Origin: Flavobacterium sp. J49
GTDB taxonomy: Bacteria > Bacteroidota > Bacteroidia > Flavobacteriales > Flavobacteriaceae
Reading direction: 5' to 3'
NCBI RefSeq assembly: GCF_011742145.1
Contig: NZ_JAAQQU010000105.1
Span: forward strand, 461,592 to 525,591
Length of the DNA: 64,000 nucleotides
Shown: in pieces, positions 45,729-53,407 of the stretch
Position numbering within the stretch: position 1 is the stretch's first letter
Layout: each line of letters opens with the position of its first letter
Notes under the pieces: model-generated
Databases searched by the model: none
Told to the model about the DNA's origin: nothing
The model's input: only the letters and a program-made list of their open reading frames with translations
Position numbers and translations under genes: made by a program

Positions 45729-45757
45729 CGGTTGCTAACACCAGTTTGTAACAACAG
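45729..45757 (+). repeat. Cassette-end element 3, left half only
   Basis: CGGTTGCTAACACCAG then TTTGTAACAACAG, immediately after the LRR stop. It aligns with the left arms of elements 1 and 2; no pairing right arm follows before the next gene, so it is truncated or a relic. Confidence 0.6.
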
Positions 45758-45817
45758 TATTACTTAGGTCTCTAAACCATTTTACACTTAAACCCAAAAC
45801 ATCAAAACACCACCACC

Positions 45818-46216
45818 ATGAACCAACTCAAATCCCTCCTTCTCCTATTCATTGTTTTCACCACTACAACTACAATGGCCCAAAAAGAAAACGCCCAAAA
45901 AATACAAGGCTGTTGGGTGTTTAAAAAAATGGTGGCTCCCGCCTCGGCTAACATTCCCAAAGAATCCATGCCACCGGCGGATAGTATTACCGTATGCTTT
46001 GAGGCTAACGGCAAATACACCTCTACTATGGCCAATAACACGGAACCCATAACCGGACAATACCAAGTCTCTGAGGATGGCAAAACAATCACCCAACAAA
46101 GAGATGTACAAGAAGAATACTCCGTTGACGAAGACGCCACTATAGAGTTCACTTCCGAAAACTCCGTGATTCTTAAACTAGAGTATGCGCATTTGTATTT
46201 TGAGCGAAAGTTGTAA
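45818..46216 (+). CDS. Exported lipocalin-like protein
   Basis: 132 residues with a signal peptide (ends TTTTTMAQ). The pattern IQGCWVFKKM ... SITVCFEANGKYTSTM ... ITGQYQVSEDGKTIT fits the lipocalin-like/DUF family of small Bacteroidota periplasmic proteins. Ligand unknown. It follows the cassette array on the same strand but has no repeat element after it, so membership of the array is not shown. Confidence 0.6.
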   Translation: MNQLKSLLLLFIVFTTTTTMAQKENAQKIQGCWVFKKMVAPASANIPKESMPPADSITVCFEANGKYTSTMANNTEPITGQYQVSEDGKTITQQRDVQEEYSVDEDATIEFTSENSVILKLEYAHLYFERKL

Positions 46217-46301
46217 AGCCCAATCAATGTGCAATCAAAGCCCAATCAAAGCCGTACTTGTAGTACCTATGAAGTTGGTAATAAATGAATTAGTAATATG
46301 T

Positions 46302-46328
46302 GATACTTCCTTCGTCAGTATGACAAAC
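46302..46328 (-). repeat. GTCATCC REP-like element, copy 2 (reverse)
   Basis: GATACTTCCTTCGTCAGTAT then GACAAAC; its reverse complement reads TTTGTCATACTGACGAAGGA. It faces copy 3 across an 11-base spacer, giving a palindrome-like pair as in REPIN arrangements. Confidence 0.7.
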
Positions 46329-46339
46329 TTACTCACAAA

Positions 46340-46368
46340 CTTTGTCATCCCGACAACGGAGGGGACAC
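46340..46368 (+). repeat. GTCATCC REP-like element, copy 3 (forward)
   Basis: CTTTGTCATCCCGACAAC then GGAGGGGACAC; core TTTGTCATCCCGAC matches copies 1 and 2. Confidence 0.65.
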
Positions 46369-46389
46369 ATAACCCAACAGCTCCACTTT

Positions 46390-46430
46390 TCAATCCGTGA
46401 AAATCAGTCTAATCTGTGTTATCCGTGGCC
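46390..46430 (+). repeat. Degenerate short tandem repeat (ATCCGTG type)
   Basis: CAATCCGTGAA, AATCAGTCT, AATCTGTGTT and ATCCGTGG follow one another with about 10-base spacing. Similar ATCCGTGTAATC series are frequent in Bacteroidota intergenic DNA; function unknown. Confidence 0.5.
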
Positions 46431-46444
46431 AAAAACTCCACAAC

Positions 46445-47203
46445 TCACCTGGTAAACACCAACGTATTACCTTTACTCAAATTCCCATCAAAGGCATACC
46501 CCTCGTAGTTGAATCCTTTTAAATCGTCAATGGTTTCTGCATTGGTATCTAAGATATAGCGCACCATCATGCCTCTCGCCTTTTTAGCAAAAAAGCTAAT
46601 CATCTTGAGCTTGCCGTCTTTGTAATCTTTGAATTCCGGTGTGATGACCGGCACTTTTAAAGCTTTAGTGTCAACCGAACTGAAGTATTCATTACTGGCC
46701 AAGTTGACAAACAGTTCCCCTTTTTGCAATTCACTGTTCAGCGCTTTTGTTATGGTCTTCTTCCAAAACTCATAGAGATTTTTGTTTTTACCAATTGGCA
46801 TTGAAGTCCCCATTTCCAATCGATAGGCCTGCATTAAATCCAACGGTTTGAGCAAACCGTACAATCCTGACAAAATTCGGACTTTGTCCTGCAAAACGGC
46901 TAATTTATCTTCGGGCAAACTGTAAACATCCAAACCGGTATAAACATCACCATCAAAAGTAAAAACTGCCGGACGTGCATTTTCGATTGTAAACGGCGTT
47001 TGCCATTCCTGATTGCGTTGCCAATTGAGTTCCGCCAATTTCTCCGAAATGTCCATCAAAGCCGAAAGTTGTTTGGGCTTTTTCTTTTTCAATGTTTTCT
47101 GAATGGTTTCGGCTTGTTTTAAAAACTGTGGTTCTGTACAAATAAGTGTAGGCAACTCTTTTTCAAAATTCAGTGACTTGGCGGGTGATATTACGATTTT
47201 CAT
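46445..47203 (-). CDS. yaaA: YaaA-family peroxide stress protein (DUF328)
   Basis: 252 residues from the ATG at 47203; the longer frame adds eight residues. IVISPAKSLNFE is the family's N-terminal signature; LAELNWQRNQEW, PAVFTFDGDVYTGLD and the C-terminal FFAKKARGMMVRYIL confirm it. E. coli YaaA lowers free iron and protects DNA during peroxide stress, binding DNA through a helix-hairpin-helix. A candidate minus-strand -7 element TATTTTTG lies at 47232-47225. Confidence 0.93.
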   Translation of the reverse strand: MKIVISPAKSLNFEKELPTLICTEPQFLKQAETIQKTLKKKKPKQLSALMDISEKLAELNWQRNQEWQTPFTIENARPAVFTFDGDVYTGLDVYSLPEDKLAVLQDKVRILSGLYGLLKPLDLMQAYRLEMGTSMPIGKNKNLYEFWKKTITKALNSELQKGELFVNLASNEYFSSVDTKALKVPVITPEFKDYKDGKLKMISFFAKKARGMMVRYILDTNAETIDDLKGFNYEGYAFDGNLSKGNTLVFTR

Positions 47204-47280
47204 GCTTTGGGTTTTATAGTGGTTCAAAAATACAAATTCGATATTGAAAAATCATCTACGAGAAAATGATTTGTTTCGAT

Positions 47281-47303
47281 ACATCGATTGGTAAAATCGA
47301 TGT
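47281..47303. promoter_or_regulatory. Perfect 9-bp inverted repeat upstream of yaaA
   Basis: ACATCGATT (47281-47289) - GGTAA - AATCGATGT (47295-47303). No T-run follows in either direction, so it is not a terminator; it lies about 50 bases upstream of the yaaA -7 candidate and 125 bases upstream of the lipoprotein start. Possible operator. Confidence 0.4.
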
Positions 47304-47389
47304 GTCAAATTTCAAATTCTGACTCAATAATTATCAAATCTTATAACTATTCCACAAAATTTTATAACACCACAACTGCCTCATCATCA

Positions 47390-47397
47390 TAATTTTG
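47390..47397 (+). promoter_or_regulatory. Candidate -7 element for the lipoprotein gene at 47428
   Basis: TAATTTTG matches TAnnTTTG, 30 bases before the ATG. No convincing -33. Confidence 0.35.
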
Positions 47398-47427
47398 TAA
47401 CTGTTTATAATCCTTAAATCCTGTTTT

Positions 47428-47883
47428 ATGAGAATCATTATTTTGTTTTGCAGTGCGCTGCTGATAGTTTCCTGTAAAAGTAAAAACCCGGCCGTTGACA
47501 AAACCATATCGGTAGTAAAACCTGAAGAAGTCGCTTTGGTTAAAAAAAACAGAGCCGATGATTTAGGCCAAAGACTTTTGGAAACCTGCAACACTTCCCG
47601 ATTCAAAGCATTCAGCAGTGTCGAAGCCACCGAAAAAGTGCGCCAAAATGCCACCAAAGAAAAAATCTCTATGGTTTGTAAAAAAATCAACCAAAGAAAC
47701 GGCAGGTTCATGGGATTGAACTTAATCGATATTACCTATAACAAAATTACCGATGAGCACGTTTTTCATTATAACATCAACTACGAAAAGAAATATTTTA
47801 AGCGAGAATTATTTGTAACAGTAAATGCTGAGAATAAAGTTTCTGCCATATCCACTAAAGAAATTGAGCCAAAGCCAATGTAA
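47428..47883 (+). CDS. Hypothetical lipoprotein
   Basis: 151 residues; MRIIILFCSALLIVSCKSK is a lipoprotein signal. The mature part has CNTSRFKAFSS (about residue 55) and a beta-rich end with FHYNINYEKKYFKRELFV. No known domain. Divergent from yaaA, with a 224-base gap holding the hairpin at 47281-47303. Confidence 0.65.
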   Translation: MRIIILFCSALLIVSCKSKNPAVDKTISVVKPEEVALVKKNRADDLGQRLLETCNTSRFKAFSSVEATEKVRQNATKEKISMVCKKINQRNGRFMGLNLIDITYNKITDEHVFHYNINYEKKYFKRELFVTVNAENKVSAISTKEIEPKPM

Positions 47884-47974
47884 AGACCAATTTAAAAACA
47901 TTGGAGTTTCAGCAAATTGTTGTATATTGACCAAGCGATAAAAAAGAAGCTATAAGCCCTTAAACAACAATTGT

Positions 47975-48952
47975 ATGAATTCATTTTGGCAAAAAATCAT
48001 CATCAATACCATTCTTAAAAAACCAAGAAAAAAACCAGGAAAAGAAAGAACTTATTCAAAATATGAACTCGCCAAAGGTTATCGTGAATTTGTCATTTTG
48101 GCCAAGCGCAACAGTAAAGATTTCTTTTTAATTACACTTGGTATTTTTTCAGCTTCATTTGGTTTTAAAGGATTTCTTTTGACCAATCATTTTATTGACG
48201 GCGGCGCTACGGGAATTTCACTTTTAATCTCTTTCCTAACCGGTATTCCTTTATACTTCCTGATCATTCTGATTAACCTACCATTTATTGTGATGGGGTA
48301 TCATGTGATGAGTAAAGCTTTCGCCATCAAAACTGCTTTGGCCATTTCAGGATTAGCCATTTGCTTGGCAACAGTAACTTTCCCCAATGTAACCAATGAC
48401 AATTTACTGGTGGCTGTATTTGGTGGTTTCTTTCTTGGTGCCGGAATCGGACTTTCTGTGCGAGGCGGTGCTGTAATTGACGGAACTGAAGTATTGGCCA
48501 TTTTTCTCAGTCGAAAACTAGGGACGACTATAGGAGATATTATTGTGGTAATTAATGTGATTATCTTCTCGGCAGCAGCTTACTTTTTAGGCATTGAAGT
48601 CGCTTTATACTCTATGATTACTTATTTAGCAGCTTCCAGAACGCTCGACTTTTTGGTGGAAGGCATCGACGAATATATCGGCGTAACTATTGTCTCTTCC
48701 AAAAGCCATGAAATCGGGAAAATGATTGTTGAAGTGATGGGACGTGGTGTCACGGTTTACAGTGGAAAACGCGGTTTTGGCAAACGAGGAGAATCCAAAG
48801 AAGTCGACATTATTTACACCGTCATCACCAGATTGGAACTCAACAAACTCAATACAGAAATCGAAAAAATTGAGCCAACCGCTTTTGTAGTGATGAACAG
48901 CGTCAAAGACACCAAGGGCGGCATGATTAAAAAAAGACCCTTGAAACATTGA
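47975..48952 (+). CDS. YitT-family membrane protein (DUF161 plus DUF2179)
   Basis: 325 residues. About six TM helices (roughly 42-230) with KGFLLTNHFIDGGATGISLL and GIGLSVRGGAVIDGTEVLAI, both diagnostic of YitT, then a cytoplasmic DUF2179 domain (about 240-310, MGRGVTVYSGKRGFGK), a PII-like/ACT-like fold. Transport role unknown. Confidence 0.88.
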   Translation: MNSFWQKIIINTILKKPRKKPGKERTYSKYELAKGYREFVILAKRNSKDFFLITLGIFSASFGFKGFLLTNHFIDGGATGISLLISFLTGIPLYFLIILINLPFIVMGYHVMSKAFAIKTALAISGLAICLATVTFPNVTNDNLLVAVFGGFFLGAGIGLSVRGGAVIDGTEVLAIFLSRKLGTTIGDIIVVINVIIFSAAAYFLGIEVALYSMITYLAASRTLDFLVEGIDEYIGVTIVSSKSHEIGKMIVEVMGRGVTVYSGKRGFGKRGESKEVDIIYTVITRLELNKLNTEIEKIEPTAFVVMNSVKDTKGGMIKKRPLKH

Positions 48953-48971
48953 TTCTTTTTCACTAAATTTG
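48941..48971 (+). promoter_or_regulatory. Promoter of the META lipoprotein gene
   Basis: TTG (48941-48943), 20 bases, TAAATTTG (48964-48971): full consensus. It overlaps the 3' end of the YitT gene. Confidence 0.65.
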
Positions 48972-48992
48972 AGTGTTTTAACAATGTTTCCC

Positions 48993-49448
48993 ATGAAAAA
49001 GTACACTCTTTTATTGTTCTCACTGCTTTCCATTTTAGTCTCAGCTTGTTGCGCTACTAAGACTAGTGAAGTTAAGCTGACTGACAGCAAAACCGCTTTT
49101 TACGACTATACATGGGAACTCGAATACATTTCGGGACCACGAATTGCTTTTGACGGATTGTATCCCGAAAAGAAACCTTATATCATGTTTAAAGAAGTCG
49201 GAAGCCAATTTAACGGAAACACCAGTTGCAATACTTACAGCGGAAAATATACCAAAAAGGAAAACCACCTTCAATTTGGCGACGTCATTAAAACCATGGC
49301 CTTTTGTGAAGGCGGTGGTGAAGAAACTTTTTTGAAAATGTTGGATAAAGTCAACCGATTTGCCTTTAACAGTGAAGGTAAATTGTTATTGCTAACCGAT
49401 GACATCCCAATCATGCGTTTCAAAATGATGACCAAACCTCAACAATAA
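48993..49448 (+). CDS. META-domain lipoprotein
   Basis: 151 residues from the ATG at 48993 (a TTG 24 bases upstream is disfavoured since the promoter -7 overlaps it). Signal MKKYTLLLFSLLSILVSACC is lipoprotein-like. The domain TWELEYISGP ... EKKPYIMFKEVGSQFNGNTSCNTYSG ... FCEGGGEETFLKML matches META (HslJ-like), a small periplasmic/outer-membrane stress-related fold. Followed 5 bases later by another lipoprotein gene. Confidence 0.85.
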   Translation: MKKYTLLLFSLLSILVSACCATKTSEVKLTDSKTAFYDYTWELEYISGPRIAFDGLYPEKKPYIMFKEVGSQFNGNTSCNTYSGKYTKKENHLQFGDVIKTMAFCEGGGEETFLKMLDKVNRFAFNSEGKLLLLTDDIPIMRFKMMTKPQQ

Positions 49449-49453
49449 GTATC

Positions 49454-49912
49454 ATGAAAAAACAAATTATAGTTTCATTTTCAATTGTCTTATTATTAAC
49501 TGCTTGTAAAAAAGTTGACGTTGTTGTTTTCGGCAAATCGGCAAGTGATAAAGAAAAAAGTAACGAAGTAATCAAAGAATGTTATTCGTATGAAAAAGAC
49601 GGAACCTCCATTTCAATGCAAATAGAAACTACAGGAGAAGATGTTTTGGGCGCCATGGTATATAATTTGGCCGAAAAAGACAAAAACGCGGGTTTGTTAA
49701 AAGGCAAATGGGAAAAAAACATTCTTTTGCTCGATTATACCTTTTTATCGGAAGGAACAGAAAGCACACGCCAAGTTGCTTTTGCACTCAAAGACGGGCA
49801 GCTCATAGAAGGTTATGGCGAAATGAACGAAGACGGCACAGAATTCAAAGACATTTCGGCACTGAAATTTTCCTCAAGCATGCCTTTGAGTAAAATAAAT
49901 TGTCCCAAATAA
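49454..49912 (+). CDS. Hypothetical lipoprotein
   Basis: 152 residues; MKKQIIVSFSIVLLLTACKK gives a lipidation Cys at 18. The mature part alternates beta strands with many acidic residues and a central LLKGKWEKNILLLDYTFLSEG. No domain recognised. Co-transcribed with the META gene (5-base gap). Confidence 0.65.
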   Translation: MKKQIIVSFSIVLLLTACKKVDVVVFGKSASDKEKSNEVIKECYSYEKDGTSISMQIETTGEDVLGAMVYNLAEKDKNAGLLKGKWEKNILLLDYTFLSEGTESTRQVAFALKDGQLIEGYGEMNEDGTEFKDISALKFSSSMPLSKINCPK

Positions 49913-49918
49913 TCGCCG

Positions 49919-50548
49919 ATGATCTCCAATAATTTAAAAGATAAACTCGTATTCATTGGCGGCGCGTTAGGCTGGTTTGCCGTCGTGGTACAATTTGTAT
50001 TAATGATGCAAAACCGAATTGAATCGCTTACTGAAACGACCATTCGCTTTTTTAGTTATTTCACCATAGTAACCAATTGCTTGGTCGCCTTGTATTTTTC
50101 GGTTTTATGGTACAAAAAACCTCTTTCCCTTTTCACTCGATTTGAAAAACCGGGTTTCTTAACCGCTACAACACTTTATATTGCTACTGTTGGTATTGTC
50201 TATCAATTTTTGTTGCGTGACCTTTGGGAACCAACCGGTATGCAAAGAATGGTTGACGAATTGCTTCATAGCGTCATTCCGGTGTATGTTTTTGTTTTTT
50301 GGATTTTATTCGAAAAGAAAAAAGAGATTTCATGGAAAACAATTCCATCGTGGTTGCTTTATCCTTTGATATACTTGATTTTTATTCTTTTTAGAGGCCA
50401 TCTGTCTGGATTTTATCCTTATCCCTTTGTAGATGTAAACGAATTGGGTTTCGAAAAAGTACTGACCATCAGCGGGCTTTTATTTTTGGCATTTGGCTTA
50501 GGCGCTGTTGTCTTGGTCGGATTTGGAAAATCAATTAAAAACCGATAA
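49919..50548 (+). CDS. Pr6Pr-family (FAR-17a/AIG1-like) membrane protein
   Basis: 209 residues and six TM helices. TTIRFFSYFTIVTNCLVALYF and the RDLWEPTGMQRMVDELLHSV loop with conserved Asp/His, and FRGHLSGFYPYPFVDVNE near the end, fit the Pr6Pr family. Mammalian relatives hydrolyse lipid esters (AIG1/ADTRP) with a Thr/His pair; bacterial role unknown. Fourth gene of the run from 48993, 6 bases after the lipoprotein gene. Confidence 0.82.
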   Translation: MISNNLKDKLVFIGGALGWFAVVVQFVLMMQNRIESLTETTIRFFSYFTIVTNCLVALYFSVLWYKKPLSLFTRFEKPGFLTATTLYIATVGIVYQFLLRDLWEPTGMQRMVDELLHSVIPVYVFVFWILFEKKKEISWKTIPSWLLYPLIYLIFILFRGHLSGFYPYPFVDVNELGFEKVLTISGLLFLAFGLGAVVLVGFGKSIKNR

Positions 50549-50559
50549 ACAGTAATGGT

Positions 50560-51588
50560 ATGCTAAGAAAAATGCTCCTCAGAACTATTATTGTGCTTTT
50601 GGGCATAACCCTAATAGGCTATATTGCTTTTAAAGTTTCCCCTTATCCTTCTGCCCTATTGATTCGCTCGGCTTTTAACAAAGGAGGAATGGAGTCCAAT
50701 AAAGCTTTAGAAAAATATGTTCCTAAAGGAATAGCATCAAAATTGAATATCACTTACGATGCATCGGATAAAGATGCCAAACTAGATTTGTATTATCCCG
50801 ATACTATTAATTCAGCCACTACTAAATTGCCTGTAATTGTTTGGACACACGGTGGCGGTTTGATTTCAGGCAGCAAAGACCATGTGGCCAATTATTGCAA
50901 AATCTTAGCTTCTTATGGCTATATGGTTGTAGCCATTGATTATTCAGTTGCACCTGAGTCGGTTTATCCAACACCTGTACGTCAACTCAATACAGCTTTA
51001 CAGTTTTTAACCAAAAACGCTAACCTATTTCCTATGGATGCGTATCAACTCTTTTTGGCCGGTGATTCCGGTGGTTCGCATATCTCGGCACAATTGGCAG
51101 CCATAGTCACTTCTCCTGATTATGCCAAAGCCACTAAAGTAAAACCCAAAATTCTACCTCGTCAAATCAAAGGCATGATCTTGTATTGCGGACCGTATGA
51201 AACAGACAAAATCAACATCAAGGGTGACTTTGGTGCTTTTATGCGAACGGTTTTATGGTCGTATAGCGGTGATCGAAATTTTGTAAACAATGACTACTTT
51301 AAAACCGCTTCTGTTTTGAATTTCGTAACCAAAAATTTTCCGGCTACCTTCATTTCTGTTGGTAACGATGATCCTCTTGAACCCCATTCCGTGGCTTTAG
51401 CCGATAAACTGGACAGCCTGGGCGTTCATGTTGACCGACTGTTTTATCCCAAAGGTTTTGCTCCGAAATTAGCCCATGAATACCAATTCAATTTTGAAAC
51501 CGAGGCTGCTAAATTAGCCCTGGATAAATCAATGATTTTTGTCAAATCAAAAATTACAATTCCGGAGAATACAACTCCGAATTTTTAA
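50560..51588 (+). CDS. Alpha/beta hydrolase (hormone-sensitive-lipase-like)
   Basis: 342 residues with an N-terminal signal-anchor helix (about 5-24). Oxyanion HGGGLISGS (about 102), nucleophile elbow LFLAGDSGGSHIS (Ser at about 171), and a late Asp in SVGNDDPLEP and His in KLAHEYQF complete the triad. Serine esterase on short acyl esters is expected. 11 bases after the Pr6Pr gene, so part of the same unit. Confidence 0.88.
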   Translation: MLRKMLLRTIIVLLGITLIGYIAFKVSPYPSALLIRSAFNKGGMESNKALEKYVPKGIASKLNITYDASDKDAKLDLYYPDTINSATTKLPVIVWTHGGGLISGSKDHVANYCKILASYGYMVVAIDYSVAPESVYPTPVRQLNTALQFLTKNANLFPMDAYQLFLAGDSGGSHISAQLAAIVTSPDYAKATKVKPKILPRQIKGMILYCGPYETDKINIKGDFGAFMRTVLWSYSGDRNFVNNDYFKTASVLNFVTKNFPATFISVGNDDPLEPHSVALADKLDSLGVHVDRLFYPKGFAPKLAHEYQFNFETEAAKLALDKSMIFVKSKITIPENTTPNF

Positions 51589-51655
51589 CTTTATTCAAAT
51601 CTAAATCCTTTTTTTTTACTTTTCGGATGAGTTGGAGAATAAATACAAATTATTA

Positions 51656-51680
51656 CAAGCTATAAAATTCTAGCTTGCTT
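51656..51680 (+). terminator. Weak terminator after the hydrolase gene
   Basis: CAAGCTA (51656-51662) pairs with TAGCTTG (51671-51677), then CTTTT. Short stem and T-run, so uncertain. Confidence 0.3.
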
Positions 51681-51713
51681 TTCACTATTTTTACGCTATC
51701 CATTACAAAACTA

Positions 51714-52346
51714 ATGAAACACCGTGAACAAACGCGTAATGAAGAACTGGCCAATGCTCTTTCGCATGGTTTGGGTGTACTGTTTTGTATTATCGCAATG
51801 CCAATTGTTTTGGCTATCACTTATGACAACAACGACTTAACCACTTTTTACTCGGTGGCGGCTTTTGCGGTTGGGATGTTTTTAGTGTACAGTTGTTCTA
51901 CTTTTTATCATTTTGTGCAAAAGGAAAAATCGAAGAACTTACTCAAAATAGCTGACCACATCAGTATTTATTTTCTCATCGCCGGTACTTACACGCCTTT
52001 GATGATTAAATACCTGCCATCGGAAACTGCTTTTGTCTTTCTTACCACGATGTGGACAGTGGTTTTCTTGGGGATGTTTTTCAAAATATTTTTTATCAAC
52101 AAGTTTGAGTGGTTCTCTGTAGTTCTTTATTTGATTATGGGATGGATGATTGTATTTGTCATAAAACCATTAATAGATACTGTTCCGCTGGCAGTTTTTT
52201 GGTGGATATTGGCCGGCGGATTGAGTTACACTATTGGGGTTTATTTTTACGTCAAAAGTTATAAATATTACTATCATACCATTTGGCATGTCTTTGTTTT
52301 ATTGGGAACAATACTTCATTTTACGGCCATTTACCAAAGTCTTTGA
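51714..52346 (+). CDS. Hemolysin III family (PAQR-like) membrane protein
   Basis: 210 residues from the ATG at 51714; the longer frame uses TTG. Seven TM helices with NALSHGLGV at the start, STFYHF (about 66) and a His near the C-terminus (YYYHTIWHVFVLLG) matching the PAQR metal-binding pattern. The family has ceramidase-like or receptor roles in eukaryotes; in bacteria function is unclear and hemolysis is seldom shown. Confidence 0.88.
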   Translation: MKHREQTRNEELANALSHGLGVLFCIIAMPIVLAITYDNNDLTTFYSVAAFAVGMFLVYSCSTFYHFVQKEKSKNLLKIADHISIYFLIAGTYTPLMIKYLPSETAFVFLTTMWTVVFLGMFFKIFFINKFEWFSVVLYLIMGWMIVFVIKPLIDTVPLAVFWWILAGGLSYTIGVYFYVKSYKYYYHTIWHVFVLLGTILHFTAIYQSL

Positions 52347-52352
52347 TTTACC

Positions 52353-53126
52353 ATGGAAATTTTTATCATCTCAGTCGTTGCTTTTCTTGTCGCTATTTTG
52401 ACCTTTTTTTCCGGATTTGGCTTAGGCACAATTTTAACCCCGGTGTTTATGATTTTCTTTCCAGTGAATATTGCTATCGGATTGACAGGTGTGGTTCATT
52501 TTTGCAATAATTTGTTTAAACTTTTTTTGGTAGGTAAAAAAGCTGACCGCAAAGTCGTTTTTCGTTTCGGATTTCCGGCTATCATTGCCGCGGCTTTGGG
52601 TTCGTGGTTGTTGTTGAACATCTCCGATATCGAACCGCTTTTCACCTATACCCTTTTTGACAAAACCCTTGAAGTCTTTCCGGTGAAGTTTATTGTGGCT
52701 GTTTTGCTCATTATTTTTGCTTGTATTGATCTCATTCCTTATTTCAGCAAATTGGAATTTGGCCAAGAAAAATTACCGCTTGGCGGAATCTTAAGTGGCT
52801 TTTTTGGTGGGTTGGCAGGCGTTCAAGGTGCGCTCAGAAGTGCTTTCTTAATCAAAGCCGGATTGTCTAAAGAATCTTTTATTGCTACAACCGTAGTAGT
52901 TTCTACTTTTGTTGATATTACTCGCCTGAGTGTTTATACAACACGTTTTGACAAAGCCGGATTGACCGATAACTTGACCCTGGTGGTATGTGCCACTTTA
53001 TCAGCCATAGTGGGTGCTTATATTGGAAACAAATTATTGAAAAAGGTGACATTGCATTTTGTAAAAGTGACCGTAGCCATATTGCTAATACTCATTTCAT
53101 TGGGATTAGGTTCAGGGTTAATTTAA
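52353..53126 (+). CDS. TauE/SafE-family (DUF81) permease
   Basis: 257 residues with eight TM helices in two repeats: FFSGFGLGTILTPVFMIFF at the start and GGLAGVQGALRSAFLIKAG in the second half. Members export sulfite, sulfoacetate or small organic anions. Six bases after the hemolysin III gene and probably co-transcribed. Confidence 0.85.
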   Translation: MEIFIISVVAFLVAILTFFSGFGLGTILTPVFMIFFPVNIAIGLTGVVHFCNNLFKLFLVGKKADRKVVFRFGFPAIIAAALGSWLLLNISDIEPLFTYTLFDKTLEVFPVKFIVAVLLIIFACIDLIPYFSKLEFGQEKLPLGGILSGFFGGLAGVQGALRSAFLIKAGLSKESFIATTVVVSTFVDITRLSVYTTRFDKAGLTDNLTLVVCATLSAIVGAYIGNKLLKKVTLHFVKVTVAILLILISLGLGSGLI

Positions 53127-53229
53127 TTAAATATCCCTTCTCTAAACACCTAATAATTAACAATTTGATAATCCGTAAAATGGGTTTTTTGCGCCATTTT
53201 TTTTTAACTTTATGTAAAAGACAAAAATC

Positions 53230-53397
53230 ATGGAAATCAATTGGAAAATAATCGCTGTAGTGGCCGTTATCGCCATTGCTTTGGTGGCTTATTTGATTTA
53301 TAAAAATCAAAAAGACCAAGATAAGGTTGTGAAGTATTTCAACGCTGATACTTCCGAACTGACGGAAGAGGAAGAAGAACTCAATAACGAAAGATAA
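53230..53397 (+). CDS. 55-residue single-pass membrane microprotein
   Basis: Frame from the ATG at 53230 to TAA at 53395-53397: MEINWKIIAVVAVIAIALVA (TM about 6-24), a Lys-rich linker, and an acidic tail (TSELTEEEEE). The clear positive-inside flank and sharp acidic tail support translation. Function unknown. Lies 104 bases after the TauE gene and just upstream of the convergent SLC13 gene. Confidence 0.6.
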   Translation: MEINWKIIAVVAVIAIALVAYLIYKNQKDQDKVVKYFNADTSELTEEEEELNNER

Positions 53398-53407
53398 GCC
53401 ATCAATA

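Larger units (their letters stand above)
43524..45757 (+). mobile_element. Integron-cassette-like gene array (no integrase in window)
   Basis: Three plus-strand genes (43571, 44049, 44610), each followed almost at once by an inverted-repeat element with similar ends. The array opens with a lone GTTAGCGG core (43524-43531), as expected of an attachment-site/first-cassette junction. Elements: 43880-44020 (complete), 44436-44586 (complete arms, core lost), 45729-45757 (left half only). The left ends align as (C)TRCTAACA-N-CRGTTTG-N-RAYAA. The cores deviate from the attC consensus (RYYYAAC / GTTRRRY), and no tyrosine recombinase is present, so the integron reading is a hypothesis. Confidence 0.5.

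Noticed and set aside
46302..46368. Reading the facing GTCATCC copies as a terminator
   Set aside because: There is no T-run and the copies belong to a repeat family seen at 43349 as well.
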